A stretch of 64,000 bases of DNA from Gemmatimonadota bacterium (lineage in GTDB: Bacteria; Gemmatimonadota; Gemmatimonadetes; Gemmatimonadales; GWC2-71-9): assembly GCA_040388535.1 (NCBI GenBank), contig JAZKBR010000004.1:1-64000 (forward strand). Direction: 5' to 3'. The notes under the pieces were generated by a model. That model ran no database searches and was not told the origin of the DNA. It saw only the letters and a program-made list of their open reading frames with translations. The position numbers and the translations under genes are program-made. Each line of letters starts with the position of its first letter. Position 1 is the first letter of the stretch. Below are positions 9,416 through 17,626 of this stretch, piece by piece.

Positions 9416-11692
9416 TCAGAGGGTCGTGGCAAGTCGGAGCACGATGTCGCGTCCCGGATTGAGCGCGAACGCCTTGTAGCGTGACAGGAAGTCGCGGTAG
9501 CTGGTATTGGTGGCGTTGTGGATGGTCAGCTCCATCGAGAGTGACCGGCCCAGCACGGCGCGATCGAACCCGGCCGAGATTTCGAGGAGCGAGTATCCGG
9601 CCGTCGGCAGGTCGTAGCTGCCGAGCCGGTCCTGACGCGCGACGCCGATCAGGTCGGCTCCAAGATGCGCGCGACCAGCCCACCCGAACGCAGGGGCGTG
9701 CCACTCCACGCCCACGAGCGTGCGAACCGGCGGGGTCAGTGGCAGCGGGGTATCGTTGGTCCGATCCAGCGTGCGCACGCCGTCGACGCGGGCGCGCACG
9801 GTGAGTGAGGCGATCGGGTCGACCTCGAGCGACGCCTCGCCACCGGTGAGCCTGGCATCGGTCTGGCGGTAGCGGTAGACGGCGAGTCCACCGGCGTTGG
9901 CGCCGGTTGGCGTGATGAAGATGTAATTGTCGATGCTGTTGCGATATCCGGTGATTTCACCTCGCAGGCGCGGACGCTGCCAGCGAATCGACGCTTCGAG
10001 GTTGTTGGCGGATTCCGTCACGAGCAACGGTTCGCCGATTTCATACCGGGCTTCGCTGAGCTTGGGACCGTTGCTGTAGAGCTCGAAGAGGTTTGGTGCG
10101 CGCCAGCCGCGGCCCGCATTGGCGCTGATCGACCAGCCGTCCACCGGACGGAAGACCACGCCGAAATTCCCGGTCAGCGCGTGAAAGTTGCGACGCTCGC
10201 CTGCAGAGGAGAGGGAACTGTTGGCGTCGGCATCGAGCGATGAGCGATCGCCGCGCAGGCCGGCGAGCATGCTCCATCGGGTGGTGCGGTGTTCGACCAC
10301 CGCGAACCCAGCGGCGTTGTTCGTGGTACCCGCCGGCACGAGGGCGATCGGGCCACGGGTGTCATTGGTCTGGTGCAAGGCGCTGACTCCCACCGTGGTC
10401 AGCAGGTGTCCCGCGATGGTGCGATGCGCGCTGAGGCCGGCGGTCAGGGTGTTCAGCAGCAGGTCGAACGCCACCGTCTCCTTGCCGGCGCCCGCGGCCG
10501 GGTTGGCGTCGTCCGAGACCTCGACCAGCGAGTGCTGCTGGAACTGCGCATTGGCTTCGAGGCGCCAGGCGCCGGCGAGGCGAAGGGCATCGAGCTGCAG
10601 CCGTTCATCGCGCGCCTTCCGGACCGGTCCTTCTTCCTCTGCCTCCGGGCGGAGCCGGATGGCCGCTGCCGGCCCGGTCGCCTCGAGCAACCGGAACTCG
10701 CCGCCGTAGTGGGCCCCGCGGATGGTGAAGGACCCACGTGATCCGCGGCTCCCCCAGGCGATGTCGCCGTTGACGGCGCCGAAGCCGGTGTTATCGAGCT
10801 CGCCATCGGGGGTATGGAGGGAAGCCGCCCGGCGGCCGACCACATTCGCCCGGAATCCGTGCCCGGCCGACCCACGCTCGTACCGCAGCGTCGTCCCCGT
10901 TTCGGCGTTGTTCGACGCGACCGACTGCTCCACCGAGATCCGATGCCAGCTGTTGCCTCCGGGGCCAAGTTCCGGGAGGGGGTCGGGAACCGCGTTCACG
11001 ACCCCTCCGATGGCGTCGGCGCCATAGAGGAGCGAGGTCGGCCCCCGGATCACCTCGACCCGGCCGGCGAGCCGGGCGTCGAGAGATGGGCCATCCTCAT
11101 CACTCCAGGAATAGTCCTCCAGCCGGTGGCCACCATCGAGGACGAGGACCCTTTGCCCGCTCAGGCCCCGGATCATCGGTTTCGCGATCTGGCTTCCGGT
11201 GGTCACGCTCCGGACTCCGGGGAGGTTCTCGACCGCCCGGGCGATCGAGACGCTCTGGCTCCGGCGCAGGAGGTCGGACTCCATGGTCGACGAGGAGAGC
11301 GGAGTCGCCAGTGGTGTGAGCGGGTCGGGGGTCCCGGTGGAGACCAGGGTCGGCAGCTCGACCGGCGCCTCGGTCAGCCGGAATTCGAACCGGGAGGAGT
11401 TCCGGGTGAGGTCGACCGTACTGGTACCAGGGGCATAACCGATGTCGGTCACGCTCACCGTCCAGCGACCCAGGGGAACGTCCGCGAAGCGGAAACGACC
11501 GTTCGCGTCGGTCTCGGCGAGTCGCCGAAGCTGCGGAATCCGGACCGCCGCATGCGCCAGCGGACGGCCTCGCGAGTCGGTGACTCGGCCCACCAGGGAG
11601 TCGGCTGGGGCGTGTGAGGGGGTATTGAGGAGCGCGGCGAGGGTGAGGAGCGCGAGAGTCATGACGAAGCCGTATTGAGGGTTCGGAACCAT
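9416..11692 (-). CDS. TonB-dependent outer-membrane receptor with carboxypeptidase-like N-domain
   Basis: About 758 residues from the ATG at 11692; an ATG at 11662 (MTLALLTLAALL) would start directly at the signal sequence and is equally possible. After the signal peptide comes a carboxypeptidase-regulatory-like beta-sandwich (VGRVTDSRGRPLAHAAVRI, GRFRFADVPLG), then a plug domain with MIRGLSGQRVLVLDGG, VEVIRGPTSLLYGADAIGG and VVNAV, then a beta barrel to the C-terminus. The plug sequence is closest in style to metal or siderophore receptors such as ZnuD, but substrate is not shown by the sequence. It is a single gene ending at the terminator at 9376, with an AT-rich upstream region that likely carries its promoter. 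Confidence 0.9.
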   Translation of the reverse strand: MVPNPQYGFVMTLALLTLAALLNTPSHAPADSLVGRVTDSRGRPLAHAAVRIPQLRRLAETDANGRFRFADVPLGRWTVSVTDIGYAPGTSTVDLTRNSSRFEFRLTEAPVELPTLVSTGTPDPLTPLATPLSSSTMESDLLRRSQSVSIARAVENLPGVRSVTTGSQIAKPMIRGLSGQRVLVLDGGHRLEDYSWSDEDGPSLDARLAGRVEVIRGPTSLLYGADAIGGVVNAVPDPLPELGPGGNSWHRISVEQSVASNNAETGTTLRYERGSAGHGFRANVVGRRAASLHTPDGELDNTGFGAVNGDIAWGSRGSRGSFTIRGAHYGGEFRLLEATGPAAAIRLRPEAEEEGPVRKARDERLQLDALRLAGAWRLEANAQFQQHSLVEVSDDANPAAGAGKETVAFDLLLNTLTAGLSAHRTIAGHLLTTVGVSALHQTNDTRGPIALVPAGTTNNAAGFAVVEHRTTRWSMLAGLRGDRSSLDADANSSLSSAGERRNFHALTGNFGVVFRPVDGWSISANAGRGWRAPNLFELYSNGPKLSEARYEIGEPLLVTESANNLEASIRWQRPRLRGEITGYRNSIDNYIFITPTGANAGGLAVYRYRQTDARLTGGEASLEVDPIASLTVRARVDGVRTLDRTNDTPLPLTPPVRTLVGVEWHAPAFGWAGRAHLGADLIGVARQDRLGSYDLPTAGYSLLEISAGFDRAVLGRSLSMELTIHNATNTSYRDFLSRYKAFALNPGRDIVLRLATTL

Positions 11693-11861
11693 CCACAGAC
11701 CAGAATATGCTTGTGGACTAAAACGGTAAAGTCTTGGTGCTATGGCGGTTGGTACGCGTTGCTTGTAGTAATGGTTGCGCGATATTTCTATGACGTATAA
11801 GATGTATTATGTTAAGTTAGGCCGTGGATAAGTGTGCAAAACCCCGACTTCTCCCCAACCA
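11693..11861 (-). promoter_or_regulatory. AT-rich promoter region upstream of the TonB receptor
   Basis: The 169 bases between dapF and the receptor are far richer in A and T than the surroundings, especially 11785-11820. The stretch contains a small dyad ATAA-N6-TTAT (11797-11810) that could belong to a metal-responsive operator, but it is too short to assign to Fur or Zur. No TAnnTTTG element was found here. A single sequence close to a DnaA box (TTATCCACG, near 11823-11831) is probably chance. Confidence 0.3.
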
Positions 11862-12719
11862 TCAACCCTCCCACACCCCACGCGCCACAATCCGCCCTTC
11901 ACCACAGAGCCAGACTTCGCGCGCCACCCCATCGTCACCGACCGTCGCCTGGACCGTGAGCACCCGACCCCCGCCGGAGCGGAACCGGAGCGGCAGCTGA
12001 TCTTCACCTGAGACCGCCAGTGCGAGTGCCGCCGCCACCGTCCCCGTACCGCACGCGAGCGTCTCACCCTCGACGCCGCGTTCGAAGGTCCGGATCGCCC
12101 AGGTCGGTTCAGCCGGGTTCCGGCTGCCGGTTCCAGCTCCAGTGGAACCTGATATCCGACTGACGAAGTTGGCATTCGCACCGGCCGGTCCGGTCGCGGG
12201 ATCGTTCCGGAGGAATCGGCCTCGGGTCTCGAGGTCGACTGACCGGACGTCGGCAACCACCGTGACGAGGTGCGGCACCCCGATGGTCCCGAACAACATC
12301 GCCCGTTCTCCTTCGACGACCGGGATCCCGATCGGGGCCGGCACGGGAGCATCGGCGAGATGCAGTTCGGCAAGGTGCCCCGGCCCGACACAGCGGGTCT
12401 GGTAGGTGCCGGCGTCGGTGACCAGGGTCATCCCTGCGGGGTCTGCCATCTCGAGCCGAGCGGCGAGTCGGGTGGAACAGAGCGCGGCGTTGCCGCACAT
12501 CGCGGCCCGGCTGCCATCGCTATTGAAGAAGGTCATCCGGATGGTGTCCGGGGTCGCCTCCGGCGTCACGAAAACGAGCCCGTCGGCCCCGACCCCGTCG
12601 CGCCGATCGCAGATCGACTGGATCCTGGCGGCGTCCCAGTCGGCCGGAGAGTTGACCCGGCCATCGAGCATCACGAAGTCGTTGCCGGACCCGGTCACCT
12701 TGAAGAAGACGACGCTCAT
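11862..12719 (-). CDS. dapF: Diaminopimelate epimerase (divergent)
   Basis: 285 residues. DapF interconverts LL- and meso-diaminopimelate for lysine and peptidoglycan. The start MSVVFFKVTGSGNDFVMLDG carries the family N-terminal motif; both catalytic cysteines are visible, in MCGNAALC and ACGTGTVAAA, and the C-terminal half has ERGVEGETLACG. The first motif is unusual: most DapF proteins have CGNGARC or CGNGGRC, whereas here it is CGNAALC. The ATG at 12719 overlaps the stop of the upstream glycosyltransferase as ATGA, which fixes the start. It is the last gene of the long kdsB-to-dapF chain. Confidence 0.85.
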   Translation of the reverse strand: MSVVFFKVTGSGNDFVMLDGRVNSPADWDAARIQSICDRRDGVGADGLVFVTPEATPDTIRMTFFNSDGSRAAMCGNAALCSTRLAARLEMADPAGMTLVTDAGTYQTRCVGPGHLAELHLADAPVPAPIGIPVVEGERAMLFGTIGVPHLVTVVADVRSVDLETRGRFLRNDPATGPAGANANFVSRISGSTGAGTGSRNPAEPTWAIRTFERGVEGETLACGTGTVAAALALAVSGEDQLPLRFRSGGGRVLTVQATVGDDGVAREVWLCGEGRIVARGVWEG

Positions 12720-13444
12720 CCGAGCCTCCCGAAGATGGCCTGGAACCGGAGCCACCAGACCATCCAGACCGCCTCGCGCACGATCCGCTGGTTCATCTTG
12801 CTCTGCCCCTCGACCCGGTCGACAAAGACGATCGGGAGCTCGACCAGCCGGAAGCCCTTCTTCCACGCCCGGAAGCTCATCTCGACCTGGAAGGCATAGC
12901 CGTTGGACCGGACCCGGTCGAGCGGGATCGCCTGCAGCACTTCGCGCCGGAAGCACTTGAAGCCGCCGGTGGCGTCGGTGAGTGGCAACCCGGTGACCCA
13001 GCGGACGTACTTGTTGGCGAACCATGACAGCAGCAGCCGCGACATCGGCCAGTTGATGACGTTGACCCCCGTTGCATACCGCGATCCCAGGACCAGGTCC
13101 GCGCCCGCGATCTTCTCGAGCAGGCCGAGCAGGTACTTCGGGTCGTGGGAGAAGTCGGCGTCCATCTCGATCATCATCGCGTACTCGTGCTCGAGCGCCC
13201 ACCCGAAGCCGGCCAGATAGGCCCGGCCGAGCCCCTGCTTCGAGGCGCGATGGAGGACATGGACGCGTGGGTCGGCAGCGGCCATTGCATCAGCGAGGTC
13301 GCCGGTCCCGTCCGGCGAGCCGTCGTCGACCACCAGGATGTCCAGCCGCGGGTCGACCGCGAGAATGGCAGGAACGATCTGCGGCAGGTTTTCACGCTCG
13401 TTATAGGTCGGCACCACAACGAGGGCACGAGAATCAGGCGTCAT
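12716..13444 (-). CDS. Polyprenol-phosphate mannose/glucose synthase (GT2)
   Basis: 242 residues of glycosyltransferase family 2 of the dolichol-phosphate-mannose synthase type, without membrane extension. Visible motifs are VVVPTYNERENLP, LVVDDGSPDGTG, EMDADFSHDP (metal-binding DxD), VLGSRYATG, TGGFKCFRRE and VDRVEGQSKMN. The enzyme would load a sugar from a nucleotide donor onto polyprenyl phosphate at the cytoplasmic face. Start is the ATG at 13444, which overlaps the end of the yfhO-like gene by 11 bases. Together with the YfhO protein and flippase-like genes upstream it suggests lipid-linked sugars used on the periplasmic side. The sugar is unknown. Confidence 0.88.
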   Translation of the reverse strand: MTPDSRALVVVPTYNERENLPQIVPAILAVDPRLDILVVDDGSPDGTGDLADAMAAADPRVHVLHRASKQGLGRAYLAGFGWALEHEYAMMIEMDADFSHDPKYLLGLLEKIAGADLVLGSRYATGVNVINWPMSRLLLSWFANKYVRWVTGLPLTDATGGFKCFRREVLQAIPLDRVRSNGYAFQVEMSFRAWKKGFRLVELPIVFVDRVEGQSKMNQRIVREAVWMVWWLRFQAIFGRLG

Positions 13445-15794
13445 GAGTGCGCGGTCGGAAGCGACCAGCTGCAAGGAGTCCGAGGGCGATGAGCGCACAC
13501 GCCCAACTGACCCACATCATCTGGTGGTACTCGGTGGAGTCGTAAGTAAAGGTGACTTCCTTCGCCCCCGGCGGCAGGGCCACGCTCAACAGCGAGAAAT
13601 CGGCACGGTGCGTCTGCACCGCCTTGCCGTCGATCGTGGCCTTCCAGTCGGGGTACCAGTTCTCGGCCACCATCAGGTAGGTGGTACGCGTGTCGGTCCC
13701 GCTGAGCTTCACTGTCATCGCACCCGGCTGCCAATGGCTCAGCTCGGCCTTCACCGTGGTGGGCGCAGGCGCCGTCTGGTTCCCTCCCCCGGCCACGATG
13801 CTGCTGCTGTCGGGGTAGAGCACGAACGCATTGAGCGGGAAGCGCGGATCGATGACGGTCGGCACGATCCGGTCTTCGGGCACCTTGGCGGCGGCGGGAA
13901 CGACACGAACCCAGGCGATGGCCGAGTCGCGTTCCCACAGATAGCCTGCCGGCGCATTCTTGCCGATGAGGTGCGGGAAGGAGACCGGCCCGAGCGTCTT
14001 GTGGAAGCCAGGAATACTGGGCACGTCCTGATTGAGTGTGATGTACTTCACCCCGTACAGATCCCAGAACGTCGGATTCAGCTGGTTCACCCACTTGCCC
14101 TTCTCGCCGAGCAGTTCGTCGAAGTACTTGCTCTCCATGCCGAAGTAGCCGAGGAGCTGAGGCACCCGGTACCCCATCAGCACGGAATGTGTATAGACAC
14201 CCGCACCCAGTGGGTCGAGGGTCCGAAACGGCAACGCGGTCTTCCGCATGGCCGTCGTGATCTCATCGTCGGCATAGGTCACGCTGGCTGGCGGATACCA
14301 TTTCGCGAAATGATGGAGAATGCTCCAGTTGTCCCCCGCGACCGCAAACGCGAGAAGCGCCACGGCGAATCCCTGCTTGAGGATGCCACGCTGAATCGCA
14401 ATCAGCACGCCCCCGCCCAGCACAATCACTAGGAGGAGGCGAAGGGCCCCGGTCCGCAGCTCGGGCGCATTCGCCACTGCCGTCGCCATCGTCTCGGCGC
14501 TCGCGAGGGAGGTGGCGACGCCCTGCAGGAGGCCAGCCACCCCAAGGAGGGCGATACCCCCGACCACCGCGAGTGGGACGAGCAACCTCCTCATCGAGAC
14601 CTCGCCTCGCAACAACCGCTCCGCTCCGAGTGCGGCCCAGACGCAGACCGGAAGTGCGACGAGATAGAAAGCCATGCCGGCGGCGCGCACGCTCGACATC
14701 ATCGGCATCAGGATCCACAACCGATAGAACGGCGTGTGTCCGCCAAAACTCACCAGCAGGAAGAGGGCGGCAACGACGCCGAACCCGGTGAGCAGGCCGC
14801 GCTTCCTGGCGGCGCCGAGTCCGAGCACTGCCAGCACGACCACGAGCGCGCCGAGGTACTCGGTGTGGGACTTGAAGAAGTTCTGCCCCCAGTATCCGTC
14901 GAGCATGCCGTTGAACTGCGGCAGGATCGTCGTCATCAGCTCTTCAATCGGCATCGCGTAGGCGGTGTTGTACTCCCACCCAACGCTTGGGCCGCCCGCG
15001 CCACGCGGCGTGTACACCTTGTGCGTCAGGATCGGAATCACCTGCACCGCGGCAATGCCAACGCCGATGAGTACCGCGACTGCCGCAAACGCCACCGGCT
15101 TCCATCCCGGCCGATCGGTGCGCCGCTCCGGATCGAAGAAGGCGAGCCACAATGTCCAGATCCCCGACGCCACCATCAGGTAGTAGGCCATCTGAACCTG
15201 TGGCGACAGAATCGCCAGCCCGACGACCAGCGCAAAGCCACCATAGCCTGCGAGTCGGCCGTGCCGAATGGCACGCAAGAGCGCGAGGAACGCGAGTGGT
15301 GCCATCGACGAGACGAACAACTTGCCGTCGTGCCCCGGGCTCATCTGCGACGCCACGATGCCGCTGAGCTGATACGCCACACCGCCGACCACGGCGGCGC
15401 CCCACGCGAGCTTGAGGCCGCGCAGCAGCGCGTACATCGCCACGCCGGCCAGGATGATGTGGAAGAAGAAACCCAGCGTCATGCCGAGGTCAGTCGGCAC
15501 GAACCACCGCAGCCAGGCGGTGGGATAGAATATGTCGCCGTGACCGACGACCGAACTGAACGGCACGCCGCCGAAGATGTACGGGTTCCACTGGGGGATG
15601 CTGCCGGTGGTCTTGTGCATCTCCGCGCCGAAGAGACGGAAGGCATAACCGGCGCCGAGCTGGTCATCACCCGCGAGAAACTGTCCCGAGAAGAGCGGAT
15701 AGAAGATCGTCAGCGCAACGAGAACGAAGACCACCGCGGCGACAAACGCGGGATACCGTGGCTGCCAGGATTCAGGGGCTTCAGGCGTCGTCAC
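13434..15794 (-). CDS. YfhO-family multispanning membrane protein
   Basis: 786 residues from a GTG at 15794 (VTTPEAPESW), which overlaps the preceding gene. A first membrane helix (FVAAVVFVLVALTIFYPLF) is followed by a periplasmic loop with GDDQLGAG and NPYIFGGVPFSS, then roughly a dozen hydrophobic segments, and a large C-terminal soluble domain ending with two final hydrophobic stretches. The layout matches the YfhO / GT-C-like family, implicated in Gram-positives in glycosylating lipoteichoic acid from a lipid-linked sugar. Here it precedes a polyprenol-phosphate sugar synthase, so a GT-C transferase using that donor is plausible. The acceptor is unknown. Confidence 0.82.
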   Translation of the reverse strand: MTTPEAPESWQPRYPAFVAAVVFVLVALTIFYPLFSGQFLAGDDQLGAGYAFRLFGAEMHKTTGSIPQWNPYIFGGVPFSSVVGHGDIFYPTAWLRWFVPTDLGMTLGFFFHIILAGVAMYALLRGLKLAWGAAVVGGVAYQLSGIVASQMSPGHDGKLFVSSMAPLAFLALLRAIRHGRLAGYGGFALVVGLAILSPQVQMAYYLMVASGIWTLWLAFFDPERRTDRPGWKPVAFAAVAVLIGVGIAAVQVIPILTHKVYTPRGAGGPSVGWEYNTAYAMPIEELMTTILPQFNGMLDGYWGQNFFKSHTEYLGALVVVLAVLGLGAARKRGLLTGFGVVAALFLLVSFGGHTPFYRLWILMPMMSSVRAAGMAFYLVALPVCVWAALGAERLLRGEVSMRRLLVPLAVVGGIALLGVAGLLQGVATSLASAETMATAVANAPELRTGALRLLLVIVLGGGVLIAIQRGILKQGFAVALLAFAVAGDNWSILHHFAKWYPPASVTYADDEITTAMRKTALPFRTLDPLGAGVYTHSVLMGYRVPQLLGYFGMESKYFDELLGEKGKWVNQLNPTFWDLYGVKYITLNQDVPSIPGFHKTLGPVSFPHLIGKNAPAGYLWERDSAIAWVRVVPAAAKVPEDRIVPTVIDPRFPLNAFVLYPDSSSIVAGGGNQTAPAPTTVKAELSHWQPGAMTVKLSGTDTRTTYLMVAENWYPDWKATIDGKAVQTHRADFSLLSVALPPGAKEVTFTYDSTEYHQMMWVSWACALIALGLLAAGRFRPRTHDA

Positions 15795-16698
15795 GCGACG
15801 GCCTCCGCAGCAAGAGGAACGAAGCAAACAGGATATCGAACATGGTGAAGACCACGCGATACGAGAGTGCGATGGCAAGCGCTGGCCCCGGGGAGACCTG
15901 CGGCTTGATCAGGGCGTAGAGGACCGCTTCCCGCAGCAACAACCCGGTCGGGAAAAGCGGCAGCAGGTAGCCGACCACCGTCGCCCCGGCGAGGGCACCG
16001 GTCACCAGCATCCAGTCCACGTGGAATCCCACCAGCAATCCTTCGCCGAGCAGCGAGAGGCCATAGCCCGCGATGACCCACGCCGCAAAGTTGGCGAAGA
16101 TTCCGATGCCCAGCGCCTCGGCATCTGCCGGTCGTACTGTTTCTGGCCGGCCAAGACTCTGGCCAATGCGACGCGGCAGGTCGGTCCCGGCAAGCCCGAA
16201 GGTCACCACCAGGATGGCGAGTGCGGCCAGCAACAGGATGGGGAGATAGATCTTGGTATTGCCATAGCGATAGAAGGCGAGCAGGACCGCCGCAGTCACG
16301 GAACCAGTGCCTAGCCAGACCAGTGGTGGATGCACCGCCGAGCCTACCACGAGCTTGGCCCTGAAGACTTCCTCCTCGGCGATCGCAACCAGTCGCAGCG
16401 GCAAGCCGTGCCAGCGTGGGAGATATCGCGCCAGATTGGAGCGCACCCAGAGGCGGATGGTGCTTGCCACCGAAATCTTGTATTCCCATCCCCGGATGAT
16501 CTCGCCTGTCGACCAGATCAGGATCACGTAGGCAAGGAACGTCGCGGCCAGCCCTTGTGCGATGACGGGCCAGTCCCAGAGCCAGATTACCGGCTTGAGG
16601 GCGAGCGTATCGCCGCTATGCAGTACCGACCGCACACCGAGTGCGATCAGCGCAAGCGCCCCGAGGCGCTGGGCCCCGCGGATTCGTGGGTTAGCCAT
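15781..16698 (-). CDS. Flippase-like membrane protein (LPG-synthase TM domain), copy 2
   Basis: 305 residues from the ATG at 16698 (MANPRIRGAQRLG), overlapping the upstream paralogue by 8 bases. It is a polytopic protein of the lysylphosphatidylglycerol-synthase transmembrane family (PF03706 type): RSNLARYLPRWHGLPLRLV in the second cytoplasmic region, a GRPETVRPADAEALG loop and a GLLLREAVLYALI segment near the end. It lacks the soluble aminoacyl transferase domain of MprF, so transfer of a lipid-linked substrate is more likely than lipid modification. It is clearly related to the next gene upstream. Confidence 0.75.
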   Translation of the reverse strand: MANPRIRGAQRLGALALIALGVRSVLHSGDTLALKPVIWLWDWPVIAQGLAATFLAYVILIWSTGEIIRGWEYKISVASTIRLWVRSNLARYLPRWHGLPLRLVAIAEEEVFRAKLVVGSAVHPPLVWLGTGSVTAAVLLAFYRYGNTKIYLPILLLAALAILVVTFGLAGTDLPRRIGQSLGRPETVRPADAEALGIGIFANFAAWVIAGYGLSLLGEGLLVGFHVDWMLVTGALAGATVVGYLLPLFPTGLLLREAVLYALIKPQVSPGPALAIALSYRVVFTMFDILFASFLLLRRPSRDDA

Positions 16699-17626
16699 TG
16701 GTCGTGGCCGCAGCCACCTTCGCCGGGCGCCAGAACAGGAATGGCAGCGCCGCGCCGAGTTCGTTGACCGTAAGTGTGAGTCTGGAGGCGACAGCGAGCG
16801 CGCCCGCAGGTCCGAGCCCGATCGTGGGCTTGAGCAACAGGACCAGGACGAGTTCCCGGACGCCAATCCCGCCGGGCACGATCAGCGCGAGATACCCCAC
16901 CAGATACGACGCCGCAAACGCCCCAGTTGCCGTTGCCCAGTCGAGCGTGACGTTTTCAATGGTGCCGAGGAGCAGCAGTTGCAACGCAAGGCCGTACCCT
17001 GCCCACGCCAGGAAATTCGTGAATAGCGCCGCCGCCAGCGACTCCGGCTCCACTGGCTGGACCGCATCTGGCCGTCCCACGACGAAGCCGATGCGCCGGG
17101 TGAGTGAGGGCGAGGTGAGCGCGAGTACGGCGAGCAGCGCGACGATGGCAAGGGCGAGTGCGGCCAATGACGAACCGGGCCACATCTCGTCGAGCAGGCG
17201 TGTTCCGATCAGCGCGAAGGTGAGGATGGTCCCCGTCGCGATCGACACCAGCTGCATGATGATCGCCGAGCCCGTCGCGGCCGCCCCGGACACGCCTTCG
17301 CGTTGCGCCATCACCGCCATCCCCGCGATCGCCCAGACCTTCCCCGGGATGTACTTCCCCAGCGAGGAGAGGCACCAGATCCGCGCGGCATCCACGGCTC
17401 GGATCCACTGCCGCCAGCCATGCAGCACCGAGCGCCAGCCGAGGATCAGGAAGCCGTACATCACCCAGGTCACGAGCAGTGATGCGATGATGAACTCCCA
17501 GCGGAAGTGCCACTGGATCTGCTGTGCCTTGAAGTCATCCCAGTTCTTGATGACCTTGATGACCAGGAAATAGAGGATCACGAGGCCGAGGGCGCCCTGC
17601 GCGATTCGCCACTTGTGCTTAAGCAT
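16691..17626 (-). CDS. Flippase-like membrane protein (LPG-synthase TM domain), copy 1
   Basis: 311 residues from the ATG at 17626 (MLKHKWRIAQG). It has about eight hydrophobic segments, LSSLGKYIPGKVWAIAG after the third, a GRPDAVQPVEPESLA loop, and the end-proximal motif VPGGIGVRELVLVLLL, a hallmark of the family. Comparison with copy 2 (GRPETVRPADAEALG, FANFAAWVIAGYGL versus FTNFLAWAGYGL) shows a diverged tandem duplication. Located after a GT4 gene and before YfhO, it is a candidate transporter for the lipid-linked glycan made here. Function is inferred. Confidence 0.78.
   Translation of the reverse strand: MLKHKWRIAQGALGLVILYFLVIKVIKNWDDFKAQQIQWHFRWEFIIASLLVTWVMYGFLILGWRSVLHGWRQWIRAVDAARIWCLSSLGKYIPGKVWAIAGMAVMAQREGVSGAAATGSAIIMQLVSIATGTILTFALIGTRLLDEMWPGSSLAALALAIVALLAVLALTSPSLTRRIGFVVGRPDAVQPVEPESLAAALFTNFLAWAGYGLALQLLLLGTIENVTLDWATATGAFAASYLVGYLALIVPGGIGVRELVLVLLLKPTIGLGPAGALAVASRLTLTVNELGAALPFLFWRPAKVAAATTNG

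Noticed and set aside
11820-11835. TTATCCACG resembling a DnaA box in an AT-rich gap
   Set aside because: Only one near-match; no cluster of boxes and no dnaA, dnaN or gid genes nearby, so an origin is not supported.
11862-13202. A longer dapF frame with about 160 extra N-terminal residues
   Set aside because: The extension is out-of-frame translation of the glycosyltransferase gene; the true start is fixed by the ATGA overlap at 12719.
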